Positions 21,986 through 33,966 of a stretch of DNA of 64,000 bases are shown one piece after another. The notes beneath the pieces are model-generated. The model searched no databases and was not told the origin of the DNA. It saw only the letters and a list, made by a program, of their open reading frames with translations. Both the position numbers and the translations under genes were made by a program. The stretch comes from Anomaloglossus baeobatrachus (Eukaryota; Chordata; Amphibia; Anura; Aromobatidae), in the NCBI RefSeq assembly GCF_048569485.1, contig NC_134358.1, forward strand, positions 244,833,451 through 244,897,450, read 5' to 3'. The stretch's first letter is position 1, and each line of letters opens with the position of its first letter.

Positions 21986-23989
21986 CAGTACTGCACAAGC
22001 TGCCCTTCCGTGCAGTATTCCGCCTCCCTCTTGGTTTTCGGGTCCCTACTTAAGTGGTGTTGCCTCCAACAGCAAATCAAACCCTAGAGAAACCCTGCAC
22101 CACACCCACCTGACACACCAGTGGACGCTTGAGTGGAATAGAGTCGACCACCTGGGGGGTCAGGGAGGGGGGTGAGGAGTGTATGGAGTCAATTGGTGAT
22201 TGGAGAAGGAGTTGGAAGTAGCCCTCGAGCTGAGAGGAGCTCAGAGGAAATCGGGAGCGGTGACTCCTGAAGGAACTGTCTAGGTTGCAGACGGTGGTCT
22301 GGGCCTAGAGGAGTCAGACCCCCAGTCACAGAGGATTGTCACAAGATGCTCGGACCTGTCGAGGAGAAGAGCCGGCAGCCTAGCCCTATCACCAGTCCGG
22401 GACCGAAGGCACGATGGGGTACATGCACCCTAGGTCAGGGAGTAGCTTCAGGCAACCCGACAATTCACCTGAGGAGAACGGAGCCTTCACTGTTATGATC
22501 CGGAACCATGGAAGATCACAATAGATCATTGGCAAAAAAGGTGACAAGAGCATTGGCAACTAATCTGGCCGCCATCCCCTTACTAACCATCAACACTAGA
22601 AGTAGCTGAGGGGTGAACTAACATCCTATGCACCGTGAACCCAGCCGGAGAACTAGCTATCCTAAAGGAAGGAAGGATGAGTAACTCTATGCCTCAGAAA
22701 TAGACCGCAAAGGTATAGCAAGCCCCCCACATTCAAAGACTACGGTGATATAGGAAAACACAATACACAGATGGATGATAGGATTAGCAAAGGTGAGGCC
22801 CCATTGACTAAATAGGAAAGGATAGGAAAGGGGCTGATGGTGGCCAGAGAAAAACCCTACAAAAATCCAAATACCTGATAGTAAAAAAAGTCCTCAGACG
22901 CACGATCTGACCTCCGTCCAATATCAGGCGCTCTTATCAAACCAATGAACAGAAAGCAGGAACAATTACAAATTCAAGAAGCAACAAACACATGGACTTA
23001 TAGGAGCAATACTCCAAAGATAGCTGCAGGGGGCTTCCCAGCTAAGCAACAGAAAGGGAAGATCCCTGCATGCAAATGAACTGACAATAACCACAGTAAA
23101 TGACAAACCCAGACAAGAACAAAAAGAACAAAACAACATAAGAAAGAACAAAGCACTCATATGGGGTAGATGTGGTCTGGAGCAAGATGAGAAGGCTGGT
23201 AAACTAAAGAACTAATGACAACCGGCTCAGACTGCTAGCAGACCAAGGTTTAAATAAGCAGAGAGTTAGCAATGGAAACGCCCATTGCTCCAGCACACCT
23301 GTCTCTGTCCAAACCATTCCTGGCCACAAGAGGGAGCCTCACAGCAGCAAAAGCATAACTGACATTCACAAAACTTCACAATCCGCTCTCCACCCACTCC
23401 AGAATCGGGGCATTAGCGCAACAAGGGGGATAGGACTTTCCAACCAAAACGGTCCAGAAAATCCTAAGCGTGAGCCCTGAGAGCAAGCTCCCATACTTAG
23501 TTATAGTAGGGAGCGGGGCCCGGCTAGTTCCAAGCTACCGGGCCATCAAGTTGAAGTCAAAACTAAGTGCCAGGAGGCAGGCCACGGATCACCAGGCAGC
23601 ACCACTTGGGGACGGGACCCAGACGAGCTCCCCTCAGAGGCAGCAGTATCCAGAGACTTGGTTTACCCGGTTGTCAGTGTCTGCCTATGAACTGAGTGAA
23701 TACGAGAGTGACCCCTTCATCCCCACGGCACTCCCCACACCGAGTCCCGGGGCACCCCCTACCCGTGGAGGGCTCCAACACCTTGCTGCCCCCGCTCCAT
23801 CATCCCCGGGTACTCCCAACGGCAGTGGTGGTACTCCCACTTACCACGGGTGACGTCACAAACTATAACTCCCCTGTTAATACCCCCTCTTTTTAATTCG
23901 AGTGGCCACACGACCCCTGGGTCCGGAGACCCTCGAGCCACAGCTAACTCAGATCCGAGCAGCTCGGCTGCTTCCACGGGGGCGTTACA
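21985..23989 (+). mobile_element. LTR (solo) of the GTGACGCCC group, interrupted
   Basis: Matches the LTR at 28269-29407 along most of its length (GGGGGATAGGACTTTCC, GAGCGGGGCCCGGCTAG). Its first bases look lost. Another element occupies about 22491-23373. No internal genes adjoin it, so it is a solo LTR fossil. Confidence 0.6.
22491..23373. mobile_element. LTR-like insertion within the LTR
   Basis: Starts TGTTATGATCCGGAACC and contains CACTAGAAGTAGC and CCACAAGAGGGAGC, which I associate with a common frog LTR-like repeat. CTTCAC occurs at both edges (22485-22490, 23374-23379) as a possible 6-bp duplication. The exact 3' edge is uncertain. Confidence 0.5.
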
Positions 23990-24645
23990 GGTGCACAGGG
24001 AACCTGTCAGGTGTAATATGCACACAGAATCACGATCACTTGTGGGTGTATTTTGCTAATCCTTGCCTAACCGTCCCAGCCTATAGCAGCATAGATAAAG
24101 GGATCTTTAGAAAAAGTATTTCTAAATATCTTCTATTGTATGCTAATGAGCGAGGGGACTAGTCATAAGGGTGTTACTTCCTCCGACCAGTCCGCCCTCT
24201 TAGCATGGTAGTATGCCCACAGGGATGTACTAACATGTTATTCAATTCAGCATCACCAGCAGTGCCGCGTGTACCTGTGCTCGCTGTGAAGGGTGTATGC
24301 ATCCCGGCTTCAGAGAGGTCTACTGCGCATGACCGGATGTGCCCGACATTCAGATCAGCGTTCACCGTGGACACAGGTTAGTGCGGCACCGCTGATGACG
24401 CTGCATTGAACAGCATGTTAGTACACTCCTGGGGGTAAACTACAATGCTAAGAGGGCGGAATAGTCAGCGGAAGTAACACCCTTGGGACTAGTCCCCGCA
24501 CTCATTAGCATATGATAAAAGATCTTTAGAAATACTTTTTCTAAATATCCCTTTATCTATACTAGTGTATACAAGGACGGGCAGGGATTAGCAATATGTA
24601 CCCAGAACTGTTCGTGGTTCTGGCTACATATTGCACCTGACAAGC
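23990..24645. mobile_element. Foldback MITE with long arms
   Basis: Arms of roughly 250 bp pair across a centre near 24300. Examples are GGGAACCTGTCAGGTG with CACCTGACAAG, AAGGGTGTTACTTCC with GGAAGTAACACCCTT, and GCCCTCTTAGCAT with ATGCTAAGAGGGC. The CAGGGAACCTGTCA terminus is a familiar frog MITE end. Non-coding. Confidence 0.65.
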
Positions 24646-24925
24646 TCACTTTTTTTTTTTAAAAAAAAAAAGGAGTTAAAAAAATAGAAACCCAGATAGT
24701 GTAGATAGGGAAGGAGGGAATATTTAATTAAAGTATATTAGAAAATAGTTTAGATTATGGCACTAAACAGATAAGGATTAGGATGATAATTCCTATGAAT
24801 GGCTGACCACCCATCCAGCTGACATTCAGAAGGCAAAGAGCAGCAGACTCCACTGCGTCCTGGTGTCGATTTCATCCATAGTAGAGGGAAAAGGCCACAG
24901 ACTGGCTGCAAAACCATGTGACATA
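24646..24925. other. Poly-T/poly-A tract and unclassified DNA
   Basis: A T-run followed by an A-run at about 24651-24671, then no recognisable feature. Confidence 0.4.
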
Positions 24926-24929
24926 CCAC

Positions 24930-25497
24930 CCGGCGCACACATCGCTAGCGGTCGCCATCGAGCGCACACATCGCTAGCGGTCGCCATCGGGAGCACACAC
25001 CGCTAGCGGTCACCAGGGGGCGCACACACCGCTAGCGGTCACCAGGGGGCGCACACACCACTAGCGGTGACCAGGGGGCGCACACATCGCTAGCGGTCAC
25101 CAGGGGGCGCACACATCGCTAGCGGTCACCAGGGGGCGCACACATCGCTAGCAGTCACCAGGGGGTGCACACATCACTAGCAGTCACCAGGGGGCGCACA
25201 CACCACTAGCGGTGACCAGGGGGCGCACACATCGCTAGCGGTCACCAGGGGGCGCACACATCGCTAGCGGTCACCAGGGGGCGCACACACCACTAGCGGT
25301 CACCAGGGGGCGCACACATCACTAAGCGGTCTCCAGGGGGCGCACATATCACTAAGCGGTCTCCAGGGGGCGCACACATCACTAAGCGGTCTCCAGGGGG
25401 CGCACACATCACTAAGCGGTCTCCAGGGGGCGCACACATCACTAAGCGGTCTCCAGGGGGCGCACACATCACTAAGCGGTCTCCAGGGGGCGCACAG
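24930..25497. repeat. Minisatellite, 29-30-bp unit
   Basis: About 19 copies of a unit built on GGGGGCGCACACATCGCTAG followed by CGGTCACCA. The left two thirds use 29-bp GCTAGCGG units; from about 25318 the array switches to a 30-bp ACTAAGCGGTCTCC variant that is nearly perfect. The first units carry TCGCCATCGG in place of TCACCAGGGG. Confidence 0.9.
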
Positions 25498-26145
25498 GCT
25501 GTGCTTCTATGAGGGGGAATAGGGCAATGAGCACAGGTTGTCAGAGGCGAGCACTGGACACAGCCCTTTTATCTGGAATCCCAGTAATTACAAACTTCAA
25601 GACCTTCCAGAAGGAAAAAAAATCCAAATTCAGTGGAAAAAAAAGGTGCCATTGTCAGGACAGGCGGCATCCCTATGTCACCACTGTGAGCGACATTGCT
25701 CTGACACGGAGTGCACATAGGGGGCTCGGATATGTCTTACATGTACACTGTAGATATTACAGACACTGTCTCGGTGCATGCCGCTGCTGTACTCAGCAAT
25801 GTGCCGCGGGAGCGAGCACAGTGACGGCTCAGGCACCGCGCGACACGTGTGAATGCAGCGGAGCTCCCTGCCACTCCGCCCTTACCTGTCTGCGTGCCAG
25901 GGCTAGACATGGGCAGCGTAGAGCGCATGGGCACAGGACCGCTCCTTAGTTGATGAATTCAGTCATGTGACTGCTTCTGCTGAAGGAATGAAGGCAGCTG
26001 TATGGCAGAGCTGAGCATGCGCAGTTATTGTATTAGGGAGGGAGCTAGTAAAGTTGTGTACTGTGTTCGTTATACCTGATTTACCTTTTTTTAAAGCTGT
26101 GTCTGACACTACACTAGTTATACTTTGTACAGCCGTTCAGCCTGG
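25498..26145. other. Unclassified GC-rich stretch
   Basis: A plus-strand frame at 25509-25949 lacks any recognisable domain and has odd Cys/Arg-rich composition. I regard it as chance. No gene supported. Confidence 0.35.
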
Positions 26146-26148
26146 CAG

Positions 26149-26640
26149 TGGCCTCTTTCACACTTCTGTTTTTTTGCATCAGTCGCAATCCGTTTTGTGA
26201 TTGATGGGACAGATGCGTTGTATTTTGTTGTAAAACTAATGCAACGGATCCAGTGGGAGAGAGAGTGAGGGAGAGAGATTTAATAAGAAAGGAATTTACA
26301 CATCTGAGCATGCTCGGTTGCTAAAAGACAGACCCGTCACCGGAATCTGTTATTTAATGGATCCCAACGGATTCAATCGCCCATAGGCTTCTATTATAAC
26401 ACAGACGCCAGCGCATCCATCGCTGTCAGTTTTTTCACCGCACAAAAAGAAGTTACATTCTGCGTTGCTTCCGCCCGACGGTCAGTCACTCCACGGCTGC
26501 TCCGCCGCAAAACGGATGCAACGCACGGCCAAGTCTATGGCAAAAAACTGACTCCTGCTAAATATTTTGCTGGATTTAGTTTTTTCTCAAAGCAACGGAT
26601 TGTGACCGAGGGAAAAAGACAGAAGTGTGAAAGCAGCCTC
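26149..26640. mobile_element. MITE with CTTTCACACTTCTG ends
   Basis: GCCTCTTTCACACTTCTGTT at the left is matched by AGACAGAAGTGTGAAAGCAG at the right, with CAATCCGTT/AACGGATTG pairing further in. Non-coding. Confidence 0.65.
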
Positions 26641-26721
26641 ATATAAGTCAGTGCTGATATACTTGTGAGGGGCTTCTATAGATCTGCAGTTGTACTGTAT
26701 GCACATTAAATGGTAAAACAA

Positions 26722-27580
26722 GTATGGGCCGCAGTATTCTCACCAGCCGAGTATGGGCCGCAATGCCCTCACCAGCCGAGTATAGGCCGCAATGCCCTCA
26801 CCAGCCGAGTATGGGCCGAAATGCCCTCACCAGCCAAGTATGGGCCAAAATGCCCTCACCAGCCGAGTATGGGCCGCAATGCCCTCACCAGCCGAGTATG
26901 GGCCGCAATGCCCTCACCAGCCGAGTATGGGCCACAATGCCCTCACCAGTCGAGTATAGGCCGCAATGTCCTCACCAGCTGAGTCTAGGCCGCAATGCCC
27001 TCACCAGCCGAGTATGGGCCGCAATGCCCTCACCAGCTGAGTATGGGCCGCAATGCCCTCACCAGCCGAGTATAGGCCGCAATGTCCTCACCAGCCGAGT
27101 CTGGGCCGCAATGCCCTCACCAGCCAAGTATAGGCCGCAATGCCCTCAGCAGCCGAGTATGGGCCGCAATGCCCTCACCAGCTGAATATGGGCCGCAATG
27201 CCCTCACCAGCCGAGTATAGGCTGCAATGTCCTCACCAGCCGAGTCTGGGCCGCAATGCCCTCACCAGCCAAGTATGGGCCGCAATGCCCTCACCAGCCG
27301 AGTATGGGCCGCAATGCCCTCACCAGCCGAGTATGGGCCGCAATGCCCTCACCAGCTGAATATGGGCCGCAATGCCCTCACCAGCCGAGTATAGGCTGCA
27401 ATGTCCTCACCAGCCGAGTCTGGGCCGCAATGCCCTCACCAGCCAAGTATGGGCCGCAATGCCCTCACCAGCCGAGTATGGGCCGCAATGCCCTCACCAG
27501 CCGAGTCTGGGCCGCAATGTCCTCACCAGCCGAGTATGGGCCGCAATGTCCTCACCGGCTGAGTATGGGCTGCAATTATT
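26722..27580. repeat. Minisatellite, 29-bp unit, about 30 copies
   Basis: Unit GTATGGGCCGCAATGCCCTC plus ACCAGCCGA, 29 bp. Variants (GTATAGGCTGCAATGTCC, then GTCTGGG) recur as a block 174-175 bp apart (about 27212 and 27387), that is, six units. Because 29 is not a multiple of three and the unit lacks stops, long frames of the kind ECGPQCPHQPS run through in each phase. They are not genes. Confidence 0.95.
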
Positions 27581-27649
27581 CACCATGCTAACTCTATGGT
27601 CAAACTATCCCTGCAGTATGATTCTCCAGGCTAGTACAGGAACGTAGAT

Positions 27650-28000
27650 TCCAAACGTATAGTTTTTAAATTATTTCAGTGTAGCTAAAGAATTCTGAAG
27701 TTTGTCCTTAAACGAGTTGTCCACTATTTGGACAACCCCTTCTCATTCCCCATGTGTGCACCTTTATAAAATTCCAAAAGCTCATACTTGCTTCTCGTTC
27801 TGGCATGTCTTCAGTGATGTGGGAAATTGCATTCCTGGGGCTCATGTCACATTTTTATGAGACACGAACCCCACTAGTTGGAGAAAAAAAAATTGGTTTT
27901 GACAGCATTTTGCAAGGCCCGTAACATTCTAATTTTTGGGGATCTGGGGCTATGGGTTGGCTTATTTTTTTGTGCATTGAGCTGACTTTTTGACTCCATA
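27650..28000. other. MITE fragment and unclassified DNA
   Basis: AAACGAGTTGTCCACTATTT with GGACAACCCCTTCTC near 27709-27751 is a piece of the hairpin MITE family seen at about 46396. No gene. Confidence 0.4.
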
Positions 28001-28004
28001 CCAT

Positions 28005-28150
<146 letters not shown>

Positions 28151-28268
28151 TCTTTATTTTGTTTTTCTTTATTTTTTTATTTTTTTTACTGACTTTAAGT
28201 AGTTCCCTTAGGAGACTTAAGCTGCTATACAGATATACAGATCAATGCATCAGCCCTGCTCTGTATGG

Positions 28269-29407
28269 TGTGACGCCCCTGGACTATTTAGGTTGACACA
28301 GGGTACTGCACAAACTATTCTAACTGTGTAGTATTCAACCCCACATGGGTCTGGGTATCCTGCAGTGCTGCCTCCACCAGCATTCACAAATCCTAGATAC
28401 ACTTTGCACCACATCTGTCAGGCACACTAGTGGGCTGCTTAAGCAGGAATAGGGCCGCCCATCTAGGGGTCAGACAGGGAGGTGGAAGGTATCAAAGTCA
28501 GTTGAGTGGTAGCCCTAGAGCTGTGAGGAGCTCTGAGGAAGCGGGGAGTTGGAGCTCCCTGAGGAGCGGAAAACTAGGTCGCAGAAGGTGGTCTGGACCT
28601 AGAGGAGTCATACCCCCGGTCGCAGGGGATTGAGGCTAGGTGCCTGGGACCTGTCAAGTAGGACAGGCAGCAGCCTGGTCCTATCACCGGTCTGGTTCGA
28701 AGGCACGACGGGGTACACGGTCCCTAGGTCGGAGAGAAGCTTCAGGCAACCCGGCAATTAACCTGAGGAGAACGGGTCCTTTATGGACTGTTCCCACCAG
28801 CTCCAGAATCGGGGCACTAGCGCAACAAGGGGGATAGGGCTTTCCTAGCAAAGCAGCCCACTGAAATCCCAAGCGTGAGCTCTGAGAGCAGGCTCCTCCA
28901 CTTAGCCACAGTGGGGAGCGGGGCCCGGATAGCTCCAAGCTACCGGACTACAACGGACACTCTAAAATCTAGTGCCAAGAAGCAGTTACAGACCACCAGC
29001 AGCACTGCAGGGGACGGGACCCAGACAAGCTCCCCTTTGAGAGGCAGCGGCATACAGAGACTTGGTTTACCTTGTTGTCAGCGTCTGCTTCGTTGCTGAG
29101 TGAGTACCCAACTGACCCCTACACTGTGTCCCCGCATCACCATCCAGAGTCCCGGGGCCTGTCCCTACCCGTGGAGGGCAATGTCACCTAGCTACCCCAC
29201 TCCATCACCCCGGGTGCTCCCAACAGCAGCGGCGGTACTCCCAGTTACCGCACATCACGGGTGGCGACACAAACTATACCAAATCCCCTGTAAATATCCC
29301 CTTTACATTTCAGTGTGGCCCTAAGCCCCCGAGTTCGGAGACCCTCGAGCCACGAACGGACACTACCCCCGGATCCGAGCGATTCAATCCGCTGCTGGGG
29401 CGGCACA
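28269..29407 (+). mobile_element. Solo LTR of the GTGACGCCC group
   Basis: Starts TGTGACGCCCCTGGAC and ends GGGGCGGCACA, 1139 bp, no internal genes beside it. Flanks ATGG and ATAG may be a decayed 4-bp duplication. A fossil related to those at 31.5, 51.4 and 62.9 kb. Confidence 0.7.
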
Positions 29408-29474
29408 ATAGCAGTCTCCTATGAACGCTGGCTCGCACCCGGCATTCATAGGATAGTAATGATGATAGACACAG

Positions 29475-31127
29475 TGTTACGAACCGGCGCCGCCATAGCT
29501 GCAAGCAGCCTGCTGCGGTTCCTGTTGCGCCCAGGCGCCGGCTGCCGTTCTTGGTCGTCCAGTTGGCTGTTCCTTCCACCACGTCTAAGTGTGGAGAGGC
29601 GGCTAGTGCGCATGCGTGCGCCGATTTACCCCAGCCAGAGTTTAAGCCCGGTGTTTTGCCTAGTGAGCATGCTCAGCCTGATTGTGTTATGTCTGAGACT
29701 AAGTCCTCAGTTCAGGCTACTGAGCATGCTCCCACAATTAACCCTAACAGCCTCTTTGCACAGGTACTTGGACTTCGTGCTGTGTCTAAGTGCTGGGATG
29801 TGCCTACTGAGCATGCTCAAACTGATAGTCTGCTTTCTGAGCCTGTTGCTCAGGCTACTGGGCATGCTTAGGCACTTAGTGCACCAGAGGCTAGGTCCGG
29901 TAAGGACCTCACTGAGCATGTCCGTGAGGTGGCAGGCCCTGATAGGGCAGAGGATGTCAGGTGTCCTGATGACGTGGCAACTCCGGACTGGCTCGCAGAG
30001 GCCCGCCCCTATGATCTGGCACCTCAGTATTGGTCGTCAGACGATGCAGTGGTCTGGTGAAGTGTTTGGGGCGTGGCTGCCATGAGGTCATCAATGATGT
30101 GGCGGTTCCGGATAGGTCGCATGTGACATCACTGATGACATGGCACTCTGCTATTGGACCTTGGTGGTTCCACCCTGGGTTTGGGGCGGACCCAGGTTAT
30201 AAAAGGGGCTGGAGACAACATGGAGGTGCGCAGTCTTCACTTTTGCTCAGTCAGAGCACACCTCCATGTTAGAGCCTCATTGCGGCATAAGCCTATGTTG
30301 GGAAGCGGTAGGTAGGGTTAGGCGAACGGTGCCTGTCACGCCAAGATTCGTGGCTCGGCACATCAGGGTCAGGCGCCGTGCTTCCCTCCTGCTGTTCCAG
30401 TCTTTCTATAGCAGCCCAGTGGCGTTAACTGGGCTGCGGCTGCTGTGCTTCCTGTCCGATTGTGCCCCCTACGCACACGGACAACGCACCTGCTGCGCCA
30501 CCTGTCCGATTGTGCCTCCTACGCACACGGACAACGCACCTGCTGCGCCACCTGTCCGATTGTGCCCCCTACGCACACGGACAACGCACCTGCTGCGCCA
30601 CCTGTCCGGTTGTGCCCCCTACGCGCACGGACAGCATACCCCAGGACCCCTGTGGAGTTAACAGGGTGTTCCTTATCCTCCTTGGCTTCCCGGTCAACGC
30701 TACTGGTGTACCCATCTGGCCTGACGTGTCCTACACACACGTGGCCAGTCGAGAGGTGGCCAGAAACGCTAATCGGAGGACCGCTCGGCCTGGCGTGTCC
30801 TACACACGTGGCCGACAGGGCGCTTTCGTGGCGGTCTTCCGGTCAACGCTACCTGGTTACCACCCGGCCTGACGTGTTTCCTGCACACGTGGTTGGTGTA
30901 GCACTAGGTGCACCAAAACGCTAATCGGGTTGTCGTCCGGTCTGACGTGTCCCAACACACGTGACCGGTTCCCAGAGTTCCTGGGTTATCTCAGAGCCAT
31001 CCAGCTCTATAGTCTCCGCCTAACCCTCAGGTGCCAGCAGCTCCTTTGTCATCTGGAGCACGGTGGGCCCCGACTGGCGATTAGGATATATACCCCCTGG
31101 TCCTAATCTGCCGGTCCCCCCGTAACA
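29475..31127 (+). mobile_element. Solo LTR, 1.65 kb, TSD CACAG
   Basis: Starts TGTTACGAACC, ends CCGTAACA, and is flanked by CACAG on both sides (29470-29474, 31128-31132). A TATAAAAG box lies at 30198-30205. A 50-bp tandem repeat and a looser set of ACGTGTCC repeats lie near the 3' half. No retroviral genes adjoin it. The perfect duplication suggests a fairly young copy. Family unknown to me. Confidence 0.75.
30448..30640. repeat. 50-bp tandem repeat inside the LTR
   Basis: Nearly four copies of a unit with CCTGTCCGATTGTGCC, CCTACGCACACGGACAACG and CACCTGCTGCGCCA; the last copy diverges. Confidence 0.9.
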
Positions 31128-31132
31128 CACAG

Positions 31133-31525
31133 GAGTCATGAGCTGAGTCCTGGCTGTCATGACGTTCCTTTTTTGAATTTGTAAACACTGTTTTTTGTGG
31201 ATTTATTTTTTTTTTTAAACTTGTAATTTTTTAATGTAACACATTGCGTATTTCTCCTATAGTTTAAATTCTTTTTGAAGTGAGTGATGTGACATGATGT
31301 TGGCGTAGCTACCGCGATCAATATAGGTGTGAACGTCAGCATCGCAAGAGGAGTGGGTCAGCAGTCATAAAAAAAGAGGACCTATACTTATTATGATGGA
31401 CTACATTTCCTGTCATACATTATGGATCTTCAGTCAAAAGTTATTTTTCTTGAATTTTGGCTCAAATAGTGTTTTTTAATTATCTCATATTTGTGAAAAT
31501 AGCACAGGTTTGCTGTTTCGGGCCA
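31133..31525. other. No recognisable feature
   Basis: AT-rich stretch between two LTRs without a gene. Confidence 0.4.
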
Positions 31526-32578
31526 GTCCCGCCCCAGCAGCGGTCGAACCGCTCGGACCCGGGGTGCTACTCATGGCTCGAGGGTGTTCAGATCCGGGGG
31601 CTCGGGGTCACTCCGAAACGTGATGGGGGGTTATTTCGGGTACTCACTCAGCAAGAAAGCAGACGCTGATAACATAGTAAACCAAGTCTCTGGGTGCCGC
31701 TGCCCTCTTGGGGAGCTCGTCCGGGTCCTGTCCCCTGCAGTACTGCCTGGTGGTCTGTGGCCTGCCTCCTGGCACCATATTTTAGAGTGTCCTTTGTGGC
31801 CCGTCAGCTTGGAGCTTTCCGGGCCCCGCTCCCTGCTATGAGTAGCAAGAGGAGCTTGCTCTCTGGAGCTCATGCTTGGGATTTCAGTGGGCTGCTTTGC
31901 TTGGAAAGCCCTATCCCCCTCATTGCGCTAGTGCCCCCGATCTCTGAGCTTCGTGAGAACAGTCCATATAGGCCCTGTCTTCCGCAGGTTAATTGCCGGG
32001 TTGCTTGAAGCTTCTCCCCGACCTAGGGTCTGTATACCCCGTCGTGCCCTTGGTCCAAGCCCGGCTATTGAACTGCGGCTGCTGGTTATCCTCCAAGACT
32101 AGCCAAGCACCCATTCCCACTCTCCTGCCACCTGGTCTCCGACTTTTCTCCAACTCCTCCTGGTCCAGACCACCCTCTGTCTAGTCTCCTTTTCTCCTGG
32201 GAGCTCCAACTCCCAGCTTCCTCGAGCTCCTCACTGCTCGAGGGCTACCACTGAATTCTGGGGAGCTGCTACTTCCAGCTCCTCACTCACTGGTAGCTAC
32301 TTTTGTTCTGCTTGTCAGCTCTGCTCTGTTCTCCACTTCCTCCCTTGCTGACTTCTCCCATCACTCTGTCCGACCCCTAGGTGGACTGCCCTATTCCAGC
32401 TGAAGCAGCCCACTGGTGTGCCTGACAGGTGTGGTGCGAGGTGTAACTAGGATTTGTGAATGCTGGTGGAGACAGTACCGCAAGATGGGGACCCAGAACC
32501 ATGGGGGGTTGAGCCCTGCACGGGGAGAGAAAGAGTGTGCAGAACCCTGTGACGACCTGACTAGTCCAGGGCGTCACA
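31526..32578 (-). mobile_element. Solo LTR of the GTGACGCCC group, minus strand
   Basis: Read on the minus strand it starts TGTGACGCCCTGGACTAG at 32578 and ends near GCTGCTGGGGCGGGAC. It matches 28269-29407 in reverse. Fossil; lower-coordinate edge approximate. Confidence 0.7.
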
Positions 32579-32579
32579 A

Positions 32580-33140
32580 CAGTGTCCTGGAAAGTGGATT
32601 GGTCATTGTGGGACAGTTTAATGGCCACCAAGGTCTCCCGATCTGACCCCCTTAGACTTTTATTTTTGGGGTCATCTGAAGGCAATTGTCTATGCTGTGA
32701 AGATACAAGATGTGCAGCATCTGACACAATGGATACTGGAAGCCTGTGCTAGTATTTCTTCTGTGGTGTTGCTATCAGTGTGTCAAGAGTGGGAGAAGAG
32801 GGTTGCATTGACAATCCAACACAATGGGCAGCACTGTGAACACATTTTATAAGTGGTCATAAAATTGTAAATAACTAATGAGTGAATAAAGTTACGTTAA
32901 AACCAAGCACACCATTGTTTTTCTTGTGATATTTTCAATAAGTTTGATGTGTTACATGACCCTCTTCCCATTGGAAAAAATAAAGTTGGATCCAAAATGG
33001 CAGACTTCAAAATGGACGCCATGATCACCACCCATCTTGAAAAGTTTCCCCACTCCCATATACTAATGAGCCACAAACAGGAAGTTGATATCACCAACCA
33101 TTTTATTTAGGTGTATCCATATAAATGGCCCTCCCTATAT
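32580..33140 (+). mobile_element. 3' half of a mariner/IS630-type transposon
   Basis: Plus-strand sequence at about 32640-32850 reads PPLDFYFWGHLKAIVYAVK and later VCQEWEKRVALTIQHNGQH, the end of an IS630/mariner-type transposase. The 3' inverted repeat region is GGTGTATCCATATAAATGGC at about 33109-33128, which I recall as a terminus in animal genomes. The 5' half is absent, bounded by the LTR. Dead copy. Confidence 0.6.
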
Positions 33141-33523
33141 ATATATTACCACATCTTGCAGTTCCTGATTGGTACAGAGGAGGAGAGGAGCCATTGTGAC
33201 CTGCACAGAGGCTGCAGCAGTTGGGCAGTTGCAGGACCTTCCAATGCACCTTTCCGATCATGTAATCAGGCACATGATCAGTCACATGACCTGAAAGGTC
33301 TTGAATTAATTTCCTTGTGCAGAAGGTTCTTCAGCTACACATCTCCTGCACCCTCTGTTCTGGTCCAGTAAGCTTCCTCTCCTGCTCTGCACCAATCACA
33401 TAGATCAGTGGAGAGCAGGAGTAGAGAGGGCAGCTCTCACCCAGTCCAGTCCCCCCTCTTAGCGTCTGCTTACTTGGCTCTATTAACCAGTAAGGGCAGT
33501 AATACCCTGATGGCGGCCCTGTT
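33141..33523. other. No recognisable gene
   Basis: Unclassified stretch with minor palindromes around CACATGATCAGTCACATGAC. Nothing coding. Confidence 0.35.
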
Positions 33524-33966
33524 TGTAGGGAATCAGCTCTGGTAGGCAATGGCAGGAATGCAAAAAAGAGGCACACATAGGTTTTCATTCCAAAAAGTTA
33601 GTGTTTTATTCACACTGATAACATGAATGCACAGTCTTACTTCAGACAGGTATGCAACGGAAAATCCAGTTTGACAAACACCTTTAACAAAGGTCCCGGA
33701 CATGTCAGTCCATTCAGATATGGTTTCCTCACAAAGACTGCATCAGCGTTCAAGCCCAATCACCCCTACACACTGAGAAGTTCTGGCTGCCTATTTATGT
33801 TTTGCAAATCCTGCAGCAGTGCACCTCGGGCATTGCCCCAAAAACCCGGACTAGCAGAGAAGAACCAGGCTAGTGTTTGACCTCTTCCCTGCTGCTCACC
33901 AGTGCAAAAGGCACATGCTAGGAGGAGTATATCTTTCCTCAACTACCATACCATTTATGCATCACA
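33524..33966 (-). repeat. Probable 3' LTR of the Gmr1-like element
   Basis: On the minus strand it starts TGTGATGCATAAATGG after a purine tract and would end TCCCTACA, about 443 bp, with AATAAA at 33610-33605. No second LTR is in the window, so limits are inferred. Confidence 0.45.

Noticed and set aside
25509-25949. A 146-codon Cys/Arg-rich frame
   Set aside because: No recognisable motif, odd composition, and no splice or promoter context.
24930-27580. 29-30-bp repeats resembling a CRISPR array
   Set aside because: Units are directly adjacent with no unique spacers, and the context is a vertebrate genome.
26710-27647. Four overlapping frames of 90-169 codons with repeats of GPQCPHQPS type
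   Set aside because: They are translations of the 29-bp minisatellite in successive phases.
29315-30085. A 256-codon frame as a gene
   Set aside because: It crosses the boundary between two LTRs and has no domain.
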